This document shows positions 35,800-45,587 of a stretch of 64,000 bases of DNA, one piece after another. The position numbers and the translations under genes are program-made. The notes beneath the pieces were generated by a model. It had not been told where the DNA came from and made no database searches. It saw nothing but the letters and a program-made list of their open reading frames with translations. Position 1 is the first letter of the stretch. The number at the start of each line of letters is the position of its first letter. This stretch comes from Chryseobacterium caseinilyticum (GTDB taxonomy: Bacteria > Bacteroidota > Bacteroidia > Flavobacteriales > Weeksellaceae): positions 372,001 to 436,000 of the forward strand of contig NZ_JACYFS010000001.1 in assembly GCF_014837145.1 (NCBI RefSeq). The letters run 5' to 3'.

Positions 35800-36105
35800 T
35801 TACAGAAGAATTACCTCTTCAATTTTACTTACTTCTTTATAAATTCTCACTACCTGATCCGCGTCCAGAACAAAAGCATTGATGTTGCATGCCGTGTATT
35901 TTCCGTTTTTGCTTTCGCGGTTTCCTAAAGTAAATTTAATTCCGTCGAAAACCTTATAGATTTCGGTAAGTTTCGCCTGATCGGTAGGGATGATAAATTT
36001 AAATAAATAATCTTCCGGAAAATCGTGATTATCTTCTAATTTCTGTTTCAGAGATTCATAAAAATCTTCAGGGCTGGCGTGTTGGTTTCCCTCTATTATA
36101 TCCAT
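35800..36105 (-). CDS. DUF493 (YbeD-like) protein
   Basis: A 101-residue protein. The core strand FPEDYLFKFIIPTDQ and the C-terminal YTACNINAFVLDADQV match DUF493, a ferredoxin-like ACT-related fold with no firm function. It is preceded by the DUF4197 gene at 24 bp and both are minus strand, so they may form one transcript. Confidence 0.8.
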   Translation of the reverse strand: MDIIEGNQHASPEDFYESLKQKLEDNHDFPEDYLFKFIIPTDQAKLTEIYKVFDGIKFTLGNRESKNGKYTACNINAFVLDADQVVRIYKEVSKIEEVILL

Positions 36106-36129
36106 TTTTTAATTTGTCTTAAATTTAAT

Positions 36130-36810
36130 TTACTGTTTTCCTAATGGTCCCAAAAGGCTTTTGGAATTTTCGATTTCGTAATCCTGTATAATGTTGAACA
36201 TTCCATTTACCAACTGTTCAGAAGCCAAAGTGCTCAGTCCGCCTGAATTAACGGACGTCTTATTACCTCCCAGCAGACTTCCTAAAAGATTACTTCCTGA
36301 CAGTGCGGTGTTAATGGTTTTCACGATTCCGTATTTGTTTAATTCCTGCTCAACCCTCGGTGCAATAGCCTGTATCAGCTGAGTCTGGGTTTTCTCTTTC
36401 AAAATTAAAGTGGCAGTCCCTTTTTCACCCTGAAGAATTCTGGTAACATCCTGTGCATTCAGGCTGTTCACAGCACTTTCTAAAATTGGTTTTGAAATAT
36501 TGACTGTGTAAGCCGCTGCTTCAGCAATGTATTGTTTTTCTTTCTGAACCAAAGAGGGAGCAATCTTCTCCAAAGTAGCATTGATATCTCTCAGCTCCTT
36601 TGGTAACGCTTTATCTATGAGATCATTCTGCATAAATGCATCTTTGTTTCCGTAAATATTTGCGCCCTTATTAATTCCGCCAAGCAAAACACGTTTTATA
36701 ACCGCCAGTCCAACATCTGATGTTGCAAGCGTAGTGCAGGATTGAACGGAAGTGGTAATTACAATACCGGTTCCCAGAATCAAAGCTGCAGCTATGATAT
36801 ATTTTTTCAT
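36130..36810 (-). CDS. DUF4197 lipoprotein
   Basis: A 226-residue protein with a lipobox (SVQSC, Cys25). The helical mature domain with VGLAVIKRVLLGGINKGA, KDAFMQNDLIDKALPKEL and LASEQLVNGMFNIIQDYE is typical of PF13852 (DUF4197), a family of Bacteroidota and Proteobacteria of unknown function. Complete. Confidence 0.82.
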   Translation of the reverse strand: MKKYIIAAALILGTGIVITTSVQSCTTLATSDVGLAVIKRVLLGGINKGANIYGNKDAFMQNDLIDKALPKELRDINATLEKIAPSLVQKEKQYIAEAAAYTVNISKPILESAVNSLNAQDVTRILQGEKGTATLILKEKTQTQLIQAIAPRVEQELNKYGIVKTINTALSGSNLLGSLLGGNKTSVNSGGLSTLASEQLVNGMFNIIQDYEIENSKSLLGPLGKQ

Positions 36811-37214
36811 AATAAAGTTTAATAGAGATCAGGTTTCAAATATAGCACCAAAAAATCAGAGATGAAAATTTTGGTCCGTTATCGGGTTTTGTGCGACGTA
36901 AAAAATGTTAAAATATGTCTGATATTTTTAACATTCTGGCTTTTTAGACGTCTTGTCTCAATATTTTGGGGAATTAAATGCTTCAAAAGGAAAAATTAGG
37001 CGTTTTTGAAAGTGTAAAAATGATAATATTTAAGGTTTATATTAACTATATGTTAACGGATATTACTATTATCTTGCTTAATTATAAGATGTTGTGTTAA
37101 AATCGTAAATTCTTTAAGTAAAATTAACAGAAATCGATTTTTTTTTTATTTTTGGATTAATGTCTTATTTTGAGATAAGAAACAGAAGAAAACAAACAAG
37201 AAAATTGAAACTAT
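36811..37214. promoter_or_regulatory. Intergenic region before the PUL, with hairpin and -7 box
   Basis: A 404-bp AT-rich divergent gap. An interrupted dyad at 36904-36935 (AATGTTAAAATAT with ATATTTTTAACATT, one bulge) and a small palindrome AGACGTCT near 36946 could be operators. TATTTTTG at 37147-37154 fits the TAnnTTTG -7 box for susC, leaving a leader of about 55 nt. I see no regulator gene and no clear -33 element. Confidence 0.4.
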
Positions 37215-40040
37215 ATGAAACACAAAAATTTAAAGTATCCCACCCTCATTGCGGTTCTCTACTTCGGTATGAATGCGTACGGGCAGACTACTCCCCAAGA
37301 CACTATTCCAAAAGAGAATAAAATTGAGGAGGTGGTGATGATTGGGTATGGTACTGCTAAAAAGAGAGATCTTACAGGGTCTATCGCAAAAGTTGATGGA
37401 GCAGAGGTTGCGGATAAGCCGGCATCCAATCCCGTAAATTCTTTACAGGGAAAAGTGGCGGGTTTGTCAGTCGTTAACTCGGGACAGCCTGGTTCTCAAG
37501 CTGATGTCAGAATCAGAGGTACAGTAACTATCAACGGAGTTAATCCTGTTTACATTGTGGATGGCGTCTTTGCAAACAATATAGACTTTCTTAACCCAGC
37601 AGATATTGAATCTATGGAAATTCTGAAAGATCCTTCTTCATTAGCAATTTTCGGTAGCCGGGGAGCAAATGGAGCAATTATCGTTACAACAAAAAGAGGT
37701 AAAGCGGGCAGAACATCTGTAAGTCTTTCATCATCTATCGGTATCAAATCGTTGGATAACAGACCGAATATTACGAATGCTGCCGGTTTTAAAACTTTGT
37801 TTAATGAGGATTTAGCCAATCAGGGGTTACCTGCTTACAATCAGTTTAATATCTTTAATGCTGACACCAATTGGATAGATGCTATTCGTCAAAAAGGCGG
37901 TGCAATCCAACAGCACAATGTAACTATTGCAAATGGAAGTGATAAAAACAGAATGAGTTTTTCATTTGGATACCAGAAGGAAGACGGCTCTATCAAATAT
38001 GAGGAATATGAAAGATTAACAATGAAATTCAATGATGATCTTAAAATTACTAAAGGTTTGAGAGCAGGATTCGGTTTTACCGGATCTTATGCTAAACTGC
38101 CTCAGTTAAGAAGTTTTAGCTCTGCCCTGAATGCCACTCCAATTGTTTCTCCCGTAAATAATAATCCAGGTGAATTTTTTGGATTATACAATTCATTGCC
38201 TCAACAAATAGGTGCAGCTCAGATCGGAAACCCACTTGCATTAGTTGAAGGTCATAGATACACGCAGTTGAATAAAGATTTTCAGTTTAACCCTAATGCC
38301 TATTTAGAATTTGATTTTGCAAAACATTTTACTTTTAGATCTAATTATTTCCTGACCTACAGAAATGGAACAGGTAGAGGGTATGAGCCTATCTTCGATA
38401 TTTACATTCCGGAATCAAATACTGTGTCCCCATACTCAGGCAGATTGCTGTCTACAGTAAATCAGTTTGAGAATCGGGATTTGTCATTCCAACAGAACCA
38501 GTTATTAACATATAAAAATAAATTTGGTAATCATGATTTGACTTTAATGGCAGGTTTTGAAACCATTAATCGTGAATATTCAAGTATGTCCGGTAATGCA
38601 AAGAGCAGTCTTTCTAATCCATTAGGACAAATGCCAAATAATCCAAGATTCTGGTATTTGAATTCCGATTATGTAGATCCCGTTACAAGAGCAGTAAATA
38701 CAAGCCAATATCGACAGAAGCAAGTATCTTATTTTGGCCGTATGCTGTATAGCTATAACAACAAATATATGTTAAATGCATCTTTACGTAATGATGGTTC
38801 ATCCATGTTAGCGCCTGGGAACAGGTTTTCATGGTTCTGGTCAGTTGGTGGTGCCTGGGAGGTTTCAAAAGAAAATTTTATGAAGGATAATGGAGTTGTT
38901 GATTATCTGAAAATCAAAGGATCATATGGTGATTTGGGTAACCAGTTTACTCCTTACAGTTATTTTGGATATCCTGTATACGTAGAAGGGGGAACAGGAG
39001 TTTTTAACGGGAATTTATATCCTGCTTTCGTAAAACAATATGAAGAGGCAGAAGATCTTACATGGGAACATTTAAAGTCATACGAATTCGGTTTCGAGTC
39101 GACGTTTTTAAAGAAAAGATTATCTTTAGAAGCTACCTATTACAATAAAAGGACAGAAAATTTATTGAATTACGTAATTGGAAATCCTAATTTCTTTATG
39201 AATTCTGGATCTATTGAAGCCAAAGGTTTTGAATTCACCGCTGGATGGAAAGATAATATTGGTGAAAACTTCTCTTATTTTTTCAACGGAAATTTAACTA
39301 CAACCAAAACCAAGGTTCTGAATACTTTGGAGGATGGATATCAAACATTCTATGGACCTGCAATTTACAAAGCGGGATTACCGGTTGGTGCTTTTTATGG
39401 ATATGAAGTAGAGGGAATTTATCAGTCTTACGCAGATATTTTAGGATCACCGGCATCTACCATTGGCGACGTGGGTCCAGGAGATTTTAAATACAGGGAT
39501 TTGAACGGTGATGGGAAAATCACTCCTGATGACAGGACTATGATTGGTAACCCAACACCAGATTTCACATACGGATTTAGTGTTGGAGCAGATTATAAAG
39601 GCTTCTTTTTAAATGCTGATTTCTATGGAGTATATGGTAACGAGGTATTTAGAGACTGGGGTAACGGAAGTTCATTTGCACCTTTTAACTATCGGGAGGA
39701 AAGACTTGACCGATGGACAGGTCCGGGAACATCAAATTGGGAACCTAGAAGTTTTTCCGGAACAGCATATAACAGAGAAAACTCTACTTACATGATTGAA
39801 GATGGAAGTTTCTTTAGAATCAGAAATGTTCAGGTAGGTTATAATTTTGACAGAGAATTGGTTTCCAGATACAAACTGCAAGGTTTAAAACTTTATTTTA
39901 ATGTTCAGAACCTCAAGACTTGGGATAATGTAAATGGGTTTACACCAGAATTTGGAGGCTCTGCAACCCAGTTTGGTGTTAATACAAGTGGGTATCCAAA
40001 CCCAAGAATTGTTAGTTTTGGTATAAACGCAACTTTTTAA
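37215..40040 (+). CDS. SusC/RagA family TonB-dependent glycan transporter
   Basis: A 941-residue outer-membrane transporter. Signal peptide ends at NAYG; the TonB-box-like KIEEVVMIGYGTAKK follows directly, then the plug domain (NSLQGKVAGLSVVNSGQPGS, VRIRGTVTINGVNPVYIVDG) and the 22-strand barrel. The carboxypeptidase-regulatory-like domain often found in front of the plug is absent, so it is a short form. It contains the frequent DLNGDGKITPDDRTMIG loop. With the SusD-like protein 11 bp downstream it forms the import complex of the PUL and should bring beta-glucan oligosaccharides into the periplasm. Confidence 0.95.
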   Translation: MKHKNLKYPTLIAVLYFGMNAYGQTTPQDTIPKENKIEEVVMIGYGTAKKRDLTGSIAKVDGAEVADKPASNPVNSLQGKVAGLSVVNSGQPGSQADVRIRGTVTINGVNPVYIVDGVFANNIDFLNPADIESMEILKDPSSLAIFGSRGANGAIIVTTKRGKAGRTSVSLSSSIGIKSLDNRPNITNAAGFKTLFNEDLANQGLPAYNQFNIFNADTNWIDAIRQKGGAIQQHNVTIANGSDKNRMSFSFGYQKEDGSIKYEEYERLTMKFNDDLKITKGLRAGFGFTGSYAKLPQLRSFSSALNATPIVSPVNNNPGEFFGLYNSLPQQIGAAQIGNPLALVEGHRYTQLNKDFQFNPNAYLEFDFAKHFTFRSNYFLTYRNGTGRGYEPIFDIYIPESNTVSPYSGRLLSTVNQFENRDLSFQQNQLLTYKNKFGNHDLTLMAGFETINREYSSMSGNAKSSLSNPLGQMPNNPRFWYLNSDYVDPVTRAVNTSQYRQKQVSYFGRMLYSYNNKYMLNASLRNDGSSMLAPGNRFSWFWSVGGAWEVSKENFMKDNGVVDYLKIKGSYGDLGNQFTPYSYFGYPVYVEGGTGVFNGNLYPAFVKQYEEAEDLTWEHLKSYEFGFESTFLKKRLSLEATYYNKRTENLLNYVIGNPNFFMNSGSIEAKGFEFTAGWKDNIGENFSYFFNGNLTTTKTKVLNTLEDGYQTFYGPAIYKAGLPVGAFYGYEVEGIYQSYADILGSPASTIGDVGPGDFKYRDLNGDGKITPDDRTMIGNPTPDFTYGFSVGADYKGFFLNADFYGVYGNEVFRDWGNGSSFAPFNYREERLDRWTGPGTSNWEPRSFSGTAYNRENSTYMIEDGSFFRIRNVQVGYNFDRELVSRYKLQGLKLYFNVQNLKTWDNVNGFTPEFGGSATQFGVNTSGYPNPRIVSFGINATF

Positions 40041-40051
40041 ATTAAATAAAA

Positions 40052-41527
40052 ATGAAATTAAATTATAAAAAACTATTATTAACAGGGTTTTTATCCGCTG
40101 CAGCCTTATCATTCAACAGTTGTGGCGACGAATGGCTTGATGAAAGACCATTAGGCAGACCGGTAGGTGATGAAGTTCCAATCGGAGGTTTTGAATCTTT
40201 AGCATTTGGTCTGTATGCCAGTCTTAGAACAGAAGGTGGTGTAAGTGATTTTTCTTATGTCTGGACACACTGCATCAGAGCAGATGATAACGAGAAGGGA
40301 AGTACGACAATTGATGGTGCAGCTGATGGTACAGTGTTTAATAATTTTGGTTATGTAGCTACAAATGGAAATATTCTAAGTGACTGGAACGGCCACTATA
40401 AGATTATTTTTGACTGTAATGAACTTATTAATACGGCGATTGCCTCAGGTGACACATCCGCAGGTACGCTCACAAATATTGCCGAGGCTAAAGCAATCAG
40501 AGCCTTTTGCTATTTCGAACTCAGAAGAGATTTTGGTGAAATTCCCATCAATCTGAAAACTATCGATATTCCTCAGGACGAAATTGCACCAAAAAGCACT
40601 ATTGCTCAGGTAGATGCACAGATTATCAAAGATCTGACAGAAGCCGAGGCTGCTTTGCCGCTTCAGTGGACAAGTGCTTATCTGGGAAGAGTTACCAAAG
40701 GAATGGCTAATACTCTTCTGGCTAAACTTTATTTATATCAGGGAAATTGGTCAAAAGCATTGGAGCATTCAGAATTAGTGATAAACTCTGGAACTTACTT
40801 ATTGAACTCTTCGTATGACGCAGAGTTTACAAAAGCTGGCAACAATTCAAAAGAATCTATTTTCGAAGTCCAAAAAACTTATGATTACCCAACAAAATAT
40901 TCAAATAACTTTTATGAATCACAAGGAGTCAGAGGTAGTGGAACGTGGGATTTAGGTTGGGGTTTTAATGTGCCTTCAACAGGATTGGTTAGCGCGTATG
41001 AAACTGGGGATATCCGTAAGAATACAACAATTCTTACTTCTGGGGGACCAGATATTTATAATTCGCCAGGACTGACTCTGCCTTCAGTTCCTACTGTTGC
41101 ACAACAATATTGGAACGGAAAAGCATATACTTTACCTGCAGAAAGAATACAGTATGCTCAGACCAAAAACCATTGGGAGAATATTAAAATTCTCCGTTAT
41201 GCTGATGTTGTATTGATTGCGGCAGAAGCGGCTAATGAACTTGGTCAGATTGGAAAAGCCACAACATATGTAAATATGATTAGAGGTCGAGCCAATTTGG
41301 GAGTTACTACAGCATCGAATCAGGGAACAATGCGAACAGCTATAAAACATGAGAGAAGAATAGAGTTTGCAATGGAGTTTGAAAGATTTTACGATTTAGT
41401 GAGATGGGGAGATGCGATTACTATTTTATCCACACAAGGTTATGCTGACAGAAATAAACATTTTCCTATTCCTCAGCAGGCAATTGATAAAGCTCAAGGT
41501 GTTTTAATTCAGAATCCTAATTATTAA
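40052..41527 (+). CDS. SusD/RagB family glycan-binding lipoprotein
   Basis: A 491-residue lipoprotein (Cys24 in FNSC). It has the TPR-like helical SusD core: AKAIRAFCYFELRRDFGEIP, TLLAKLYLYQGNWSKALEH, YADVVLIAAEAANEL, the characteristic IKHERRIEFAMEFERFYDLVRWGDA, and the terminal FPIPQQAID. It acts as the lid of the SusC barrel, binding ligand at the surface. Start 11 bp after susC. Confidence 0.95.
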   Translation: MKLNYKKLLLTGFLSAAALSFNSCGDEWLDERPLGRPVGDEVPIGGFESLAFGLYASLRTEGGVSDFSYVWTHCIRADDNEKGSTTIDGAADGTVFNNFGYVATNGNILSDWNGHYKIIFDCNELINTAIASGDTSAGTLTNIAEAKAIRAFCYFELRRDFGEIPINLKTIDIPQDEIAPKSTIAQVDAQIIKDLTEAEAALPLQWTSAYLGRVTKGMANTLLAKLYLYQGNWSKALEHSELVINSGTYLLNSSYDAEFTKAGNNSKESIFEVQKTYDYPTKYSNNFYESQGVRGSGTWDLGWGFNVPSTGLVSAYETGDIRKNTTILTSGGPDIYNSPGLTLPSVPTVAQQYWNGKAYTLPAERIQYAQTKNHWENIKILRYADVVLIAAEAANELGQIGKATTYVNMIRGRANLGVTTASNQGTMRTAIKHERRIEFAMEFERFYDLVRWGDAITILSTQGYADRNKHFPIPQQAIDKAQGVLIQNPNY

Positions 41528-41538
41528 TTAAGTATACA

Positions 41539-42381
41539 ATGAAAAATATAATCAAACTTTTTAGCATCTTCTCGATAGGAATGTTAGTTTTTTCTTGTCA
41601 GGATTTAGAACGTCCCGAATTGGAAGACAATTTTCCAAAAGATGCAAATGCTCCTGGTGGTTCGTTAAAATTTTATGCAGCATTTGATGGGGCAACCTCT
41701 AATCCCTTGATGAACGCAGTAGATAGCATACGTGCTAAGTTTCCTTCAAGTAATCCTTTACAGACTATTGATGGTCCTGCGAGCAAGGCAATTCAAGGTG
41801 CAAAATACAAATATGTGAAATATTCAAGTGCAAATGATTTTGCTCAGAATGCAAAAAGTTTCACAGTATCTGTTTGGGTAAAAAAGGGAAATATAGCTAC
41901 AGATCATATTTTCAGTTTGCCATCTCCGGCAGATTACCACTGGTCTGCTGCTTCAATGTTTCTTCTATCAGAAGGTAGTGTAGCTGCACCTGTACTGAAA
42001 TTTTTTGTTAAAGATTCGGTAGGAGAAAAGTGGTTTGAATGGGTAGGAGCTAATACTGTGACAGGTCTTTATGATGGAAATTGGCATCATCTGGCATTCG
42101 TTTATAATGCAACTTCCTCGCAAATGACAATGTACAAAGATGGTGTAGCTCATCCTAATGCTCCAGTTTGGACAGGACATGGTAATGTAAGTCTTGAAGC
42201 ATCAAAAATTACTGGCTTAAAGATTGGTGCAGGACCACAGGAATTTACTCAGGCTCAGATTGATACAGGAGGTGATGATTGGTTGAAAAATTCTTGGACT
42301 GGAGGGATCGATCAGTTCCGAATGTATACTACCGCTTTAACATCTGCTGAGATTACGAATTTATTTAACAAGAAAAAATAA
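41539..42381 (+). CDS. LamG/concanavalin-like surface lipoprotein of the PUL
   Basis: A 280-residue lipoprotein (lipobox VFSC, Cys20). After a linker the C-terminal 220 residues are a LamG/laminin-type jelly roll: KSFTVSVWVKKG, GNWHHLAFVYNATSSQMTMY, DGVAH and IDQFRMYTTALTSAEITNLF. It sits where SusE/SusF-type surface glycan-binding proteins are usually encoded, so I infer a glycan-binding role on the cell surface rather than catalysis. Follows susD by 11 bp. Confidence 0.82.
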   Translation: MKNIIKLFSIFSIGMLVFSCQDLERPELEDNFPKDANAPGGSLKFYAAFDGATSNPLMNAVDSIRAKFPSSNPLQTIDGPASKAIQGAKYKYVKYSSANDFAQNAKSFTVSVWVKKGNIATDHIFSLPSPADYHWSAASMFLLSEGSVAAPVLKFFVKDSVGEKWFEWVGANTVTGLYDGNWHHLAFVYNATSSQMTMYKDGVAHPNAPVWTGHGNVSLEASKITGLKIGAGPQEFTQAQIDTGGDDWLKNSWTGGIDQFRMYTTALTSAEITNLFNKKK

Positions 42382-42384
42382 TTG

Positions 42385-43767
42385 ATGTTAAAAAAATCAA
42401 TTTTAATCACAACAACTGCCATATTTTTATGTGGCAGTTGTTCTTCTGATAATAACGAACAGGAAACAGCAATTGAAACTCCCTCCACACCCACCAACAA
42501 CTACACCGACACCCAACTCCTTGAGATGGTGCAGAAAGATGCCCTGAAATATTTTTGGGATTACGCGGAAAGCAATTCTAAACTGGCCAGAGAAAGATAC
42601 CACACCGATAATCCGGGACAAGATGCTAACGTCGTTTCGGCGGGAGGTTCTGGTTTTGGATTAATGACAATTTTGGTTGGTATTAAAAACGGTTATGTAA
42701 CGAAAGCAGATGCGGTTTCAAGATTATCAACAGCACTCAACTTTCTTCAGAATGCCAACAGATTTCACGGTGCATGGCCACACTGGATGAACGGAACAAA
42801 CGGACAGGTGATTCCCTTCAGTCCACAGGATAATGGTGGTGACTTAGTAGAAACAGCATTCTTAGCACAGGGACTGATTTGTGTTAGAGAATACTTTAAA
42901 AGTTCTACTGATGCTTCAGAACTTGCTCTTTCACAAAAAGCAGACACCCTTTTCAAAGGCATTGAATGGAACTGGTATACAAAAGGAGAAAACACATTGT
43001 ATTGGCACTGGTCTCCGAATTACAATTTTCAGATGAATATGCAGTTGAAAGGTTTTGATGAAACTTTAATTACTTATGTAATGGCAGCAGCTTCACCTAC
43101 TTTTACCATAGATAAACCTGTTTACACGCAAGGCTGGGCTCGCAACGGAAGCATTGCCAACGGCGGAAGCGTCTACGGAAATTCTGTCGTAGTTGCTCAC
43201 AACGGGGCTCCGGGAAGCATCGGACCAATGTTTTGGTCACACTACTCTTTTTTAGGTCTTGACCCGAGAGGATTAACAGATGATTATGTAAATTACGGCA
43301 CTGCCACGACCAATCATGCAAAAATCATGTATCAGTATTCCGTTGCTAATCCTAAGGGCTGGCAGGGTTATAACTCTAAAAGCTGGGGACTTACCGCAAG
43401 TTATTCCCGAAATGCTGACGGTTCTACCGGATATTCTGCACACCAGCCAAATAATGACTTGGGAGTGATTACGCCAACTGCAGCACTGTCAAATATGCCC
43501 TATACGCCAACCGAAAGTATGAATATGCTTAGATTTTTATATAACGAAAATTACAGCAAATACGTGGGAGTTGCAGGACCATACGATGCGTACTCCGTGC
43601 ATTATAACTGGGTAACCCCAAGATATCTGGCAATCGATCAGGGAACTATTGCGCCAATGATTGAAAATCACAAAAACCAGTTTCTGTGGAATTTATTCAT
43701 GAATGCTCCCGATGTAAGACAGGGGCTTCTTAAGTTAGGTTTCCACTCGTCACAACATGGTTTTTAA
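42385..43767 (+). CDS. PF10091 glucoamylase-like / GH144-like endo-beta-1,2-glucanase, first copy
   Basis: A 460-residue lipoprotein (CGSC, Cys19). The domain begins with the conserved DALKYFWDYAESNSKLARER and has GGSGFGLMTILVG, the DNGGDLVETAFL motif and GFDETLITYVMAAASP, then WSHYSFLGLDPRG. DLVE fits the D-x-x-E pair and GFDE the later Glu that I recall as essential in GH144 endo-beta-1,2-glucanases (CpSGL type), with similar spacing. These hits are often mislabelled glucoamylase. The pairing with a GH3 enzyme fits beta-1,2-glucan use. ATG 42385 lies 3 bp after the LamG gene stop; activity is a prediction. Confidence 0.8.
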   Translation: MLKKSILITTTAIFLCGSCSSDNNEQETAIETPSTPTNNYTDTQLLEMVQKDALKYFWDYAESNSKLARERYHTDNPGQDANVVSAGGSGFGLMTILVGIKNGYVTKADAVSRLSTALNFLQNANRFHGAWPHWMNGTNGQVIPFSPQDNGGDLVETAFLAQGLICVREYFKSSTDASELALSQKADTLFKGIEWNWYTKGENTLYWHWSPNYNFQMNMQLKGFDETLITYVMAAASPTFTIDKPVYTQGWARNGSIANGGSVYGNSVVVAHNGAPGSIGPMFWSHYSFLGLDPRGLTDDYVNYGTATTNHAKIMYQYSVANPKGWQGYNSKSWGLTASYSRNADGSTGYSAHQPNNDLGVITPTAALSNMPYTPTESMNMLRFLYNENYSKYVGVAGPYDAYSVHYNWVTPRYLAIDQGTIAPMIENHKNQFLWNLFMNAPDVRQGLLKLGFHSSQHGF

Positions 43768-43913
43768 AATTGAGAATATCAGGCTGAAATAAATTCAGGC
43801 TTACTAACTTTAAAAACGTTGGCAGCTTGTTAAAACACTAAAACGGTTTTACTATAAAGGACTTAGGATCTTATTATTCATATGGAAATAAGAAATTGAA
43901 CCGGTTAATACAG

Positions 43914-43948
43914 CTTTGCTAAAGTTTAAAATCTTTAGCAAAGTTTTT
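43914..43948 (+). terminator. Perfect hairpin with T-run inside the PUL, ahead of the second glucanase
   Basis: CTTTGCTAAAG (43914-43924) and CTTTAGCAAAG (43933-43943) pair perfectly over 11 bp around an 8-nt loop, followed by TTTTT. It ends 16 nt before the ATG at 43965, leaving no room for a promoter between them. Confidence 0.75.
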
Positions 43949-43964
43949 AAAAATAAAATTTAAA

Positions 43965-45350
43965 ATGAAAAAATTAGCACTTACAGGAATTGCGGCATTG
44001 ACCATCATATCCTGCACAACCACATCATCAACCACTCAAAATACTTCTCAAAACAAAACCGTTGGGGATAATATTTCAGACAATCAGTTGATGGATAAAG
44101 TTCAGAAAGATGCTTTAAAGTACTTCTGGGATTACTCAGAACCCAATTCAAAACTTGGAAGAGAGCGCTATCACGAAGACAATATTTATCCTGATAACGA
44201 CAAGCACGTTATAACTACCGGCGGTTCAGGATTTGGATTGGCAACTATTTTAGTCGGAGTGGAAAGAGGTTTCATTCCCAGAAAAGAAGCTGTGAAAAGA
44301 CTGACCACGATGATGGATTTCCTTGCGAAAGCAGACCGTCACAAAGGCGCATGGTCACATTGGATTAATGGAGAAACCGGTAAAACGGTTCCCTTTGGAA
44401 AGAAAGATAACGGTGGAGATTTGGTAGAAACCGCTTTTTTGACCACAGGTATCATTCAGGTTCGCGAATATTTCAAAAACGGAAATGCCGAAGAAAAAGC
44501 TTTAGCCAAAAAATGCGACGAACTCTGGAAAGGAATTCAGTGGAACTGGTACACCAAAGGCGGCGAAAAAGTTTTGTACTGGCACTGGTCACCGGAATAT
44601 CAGTGGGAAATGAATTTTCCGTTGCAGGGATACAATGAATGTCTGATCACCTACATTCTTGCGGCGTCATCACCAACCTATTCCATCGATGCAGAAACGT
44701 ATGAAAAAGGATGGACGAGAAATGGGACTTATCTTTCAGACAAAGAAAAGTACGGACTTCCGATGTTTGTTAAGCACAACGGAGCCGAAGAATATGGCGG
44801 GCCACTTTTTTGGGCACACTATTCCTACATCGGTTTAGATCCTACAAATTTGTCGGATAAATTGATCAAAAACTATTTTGATTTAAATAAAAATCAGGTT
44901 TTAATCGACTACAAATACTGCGTCGAAAATCCAAAGCAATGGAAAGGCTACGGTGAAAACTACTGGGGATTAACGGCAGGTTATTCACGAAACAAAGATG
45001 GCGGAGTGGGGTATGACGCGCATTTTCCACAAAATGACCACGGTGTCATCACGCCAACGGCTGCATTGAGCAGTTTCCCGTATACGCCAAAAGAATCTAT
45101 GGACTTTTTGAGATTTATGTATACTCAAAAGCCAGAATTCATCGGCTCTGCAGGTCCTTACGATGCGACGTCCATTCATTATGACAACTGGACAACGCCA
45201 AGGTATTTAGCCATCGACCAGGGGACAATTGCCCCGATGATTGAAAACTACCGCACCGGATTTTTATGGAAATTATTTATGAATGCCCCGGAAATTAAGC
45301 AGGGATTAAAGAAACTGAATTTCAAATCAGAAAAATATAACATAAAATAG
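43965..45350 (+). CDS. PF10091 glucoamylase-like / GH144-like endo-beta-1,2-glucanase, second copy
   Basis: A 461-residue lipoprotein (Cys17 in IISC), clearly homologous to the preceding glucanase over its whole mature length, with the same order of motifs: DALKYFWDYSEPNSKLGRER, GGSGFGLATILVG, DNGGDLVETAFLTTG, GYNECLITYILAASSP, ITPTAALSSFPYTPKES. The catalytic D-x-x-E and Glu are retained. Divergence suggests different chain-length preferences rather than simple redundancy. The start lies just behind a terminator hairpin, so expression could be uncoupled from the first copy. Confidence 0.82.
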   Translation: MKKLALTGIAALTIISCTTTSSTTQNTSQNKTVGDNISDNQLMDKVQKDALKYFWDYSEPNSKLGRERYHEDNIYPDNDKHVITTGGSGFGLATILVGVERGFIPRKEAVKRLTTMMDFLAKADRHKGAWSHWINGETGKTVPFGKKDNGGDLVETAFLTTGIIQVREYFKNGNAEEKALAKKCDELWKGIQWNWYTKGGEKVLYWHWSPEYQWEMNFPLQGYNECLITYILAASSPTYSIDAETYEKGWTRNGTYLSDKEKYGLPMFVKHNGAEEYGGPLFWAHYSYIGLDPTNLSDKLIKNYFDLNKNQVLIDYKYCVENPKQWKGYGENYWGLTAGYSRNKDGGVGYDAHFPQNDHGVITPTAALSSFPYTPKESMDFLRFMYTQKPEFIGSAGPYDATSIHYDNWTTPRYLAIDQGTIAPMIENYRTGFLWKLFMNAPEIKQGLKKLNFKSEKYNIK

Positions 45351-45587
45351 AGGTCAATTATGCTAAATGCTAAAAGCCATCAGCCAATTGCCTTTTAGGA
45401 GCTTAATCCATTAGTAGTTTATACCGAGCTTGTCGAAGTGCTGTATCTTTTTTGTCAGAGCCTCCTATTCGTTCCGTCTGCAACAAACAAGGATGCCGCT
45501 ACTATGGGGCTATTGATAACTGGTCGCCAAAAGTATAGAGCAGGCAGCCTGGTAAAGTTTCAAACCCTTACAGGGCTTACAAATTTC
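45351..45587. other. Intergenic DNA with possible remnant hairpin element
   Basis: Contains CGAGCTTGTCGAAGTGCTG near 45424 and a partial AAACCCTTACAGGG hairpin near 45560 resembling the following tandem repeat. I see no gene. Confidence 0.4.

Noticed and set aside
42385..45350. Reading the two PF10091 proteins as starch-degrading glucoamylases
   Set aside because: They lack GH15-type motifs and the locus has no amylase or SusE/G genes. The DLVE and GFDE/GYNE motifs and the GH3 partner favour GH144.
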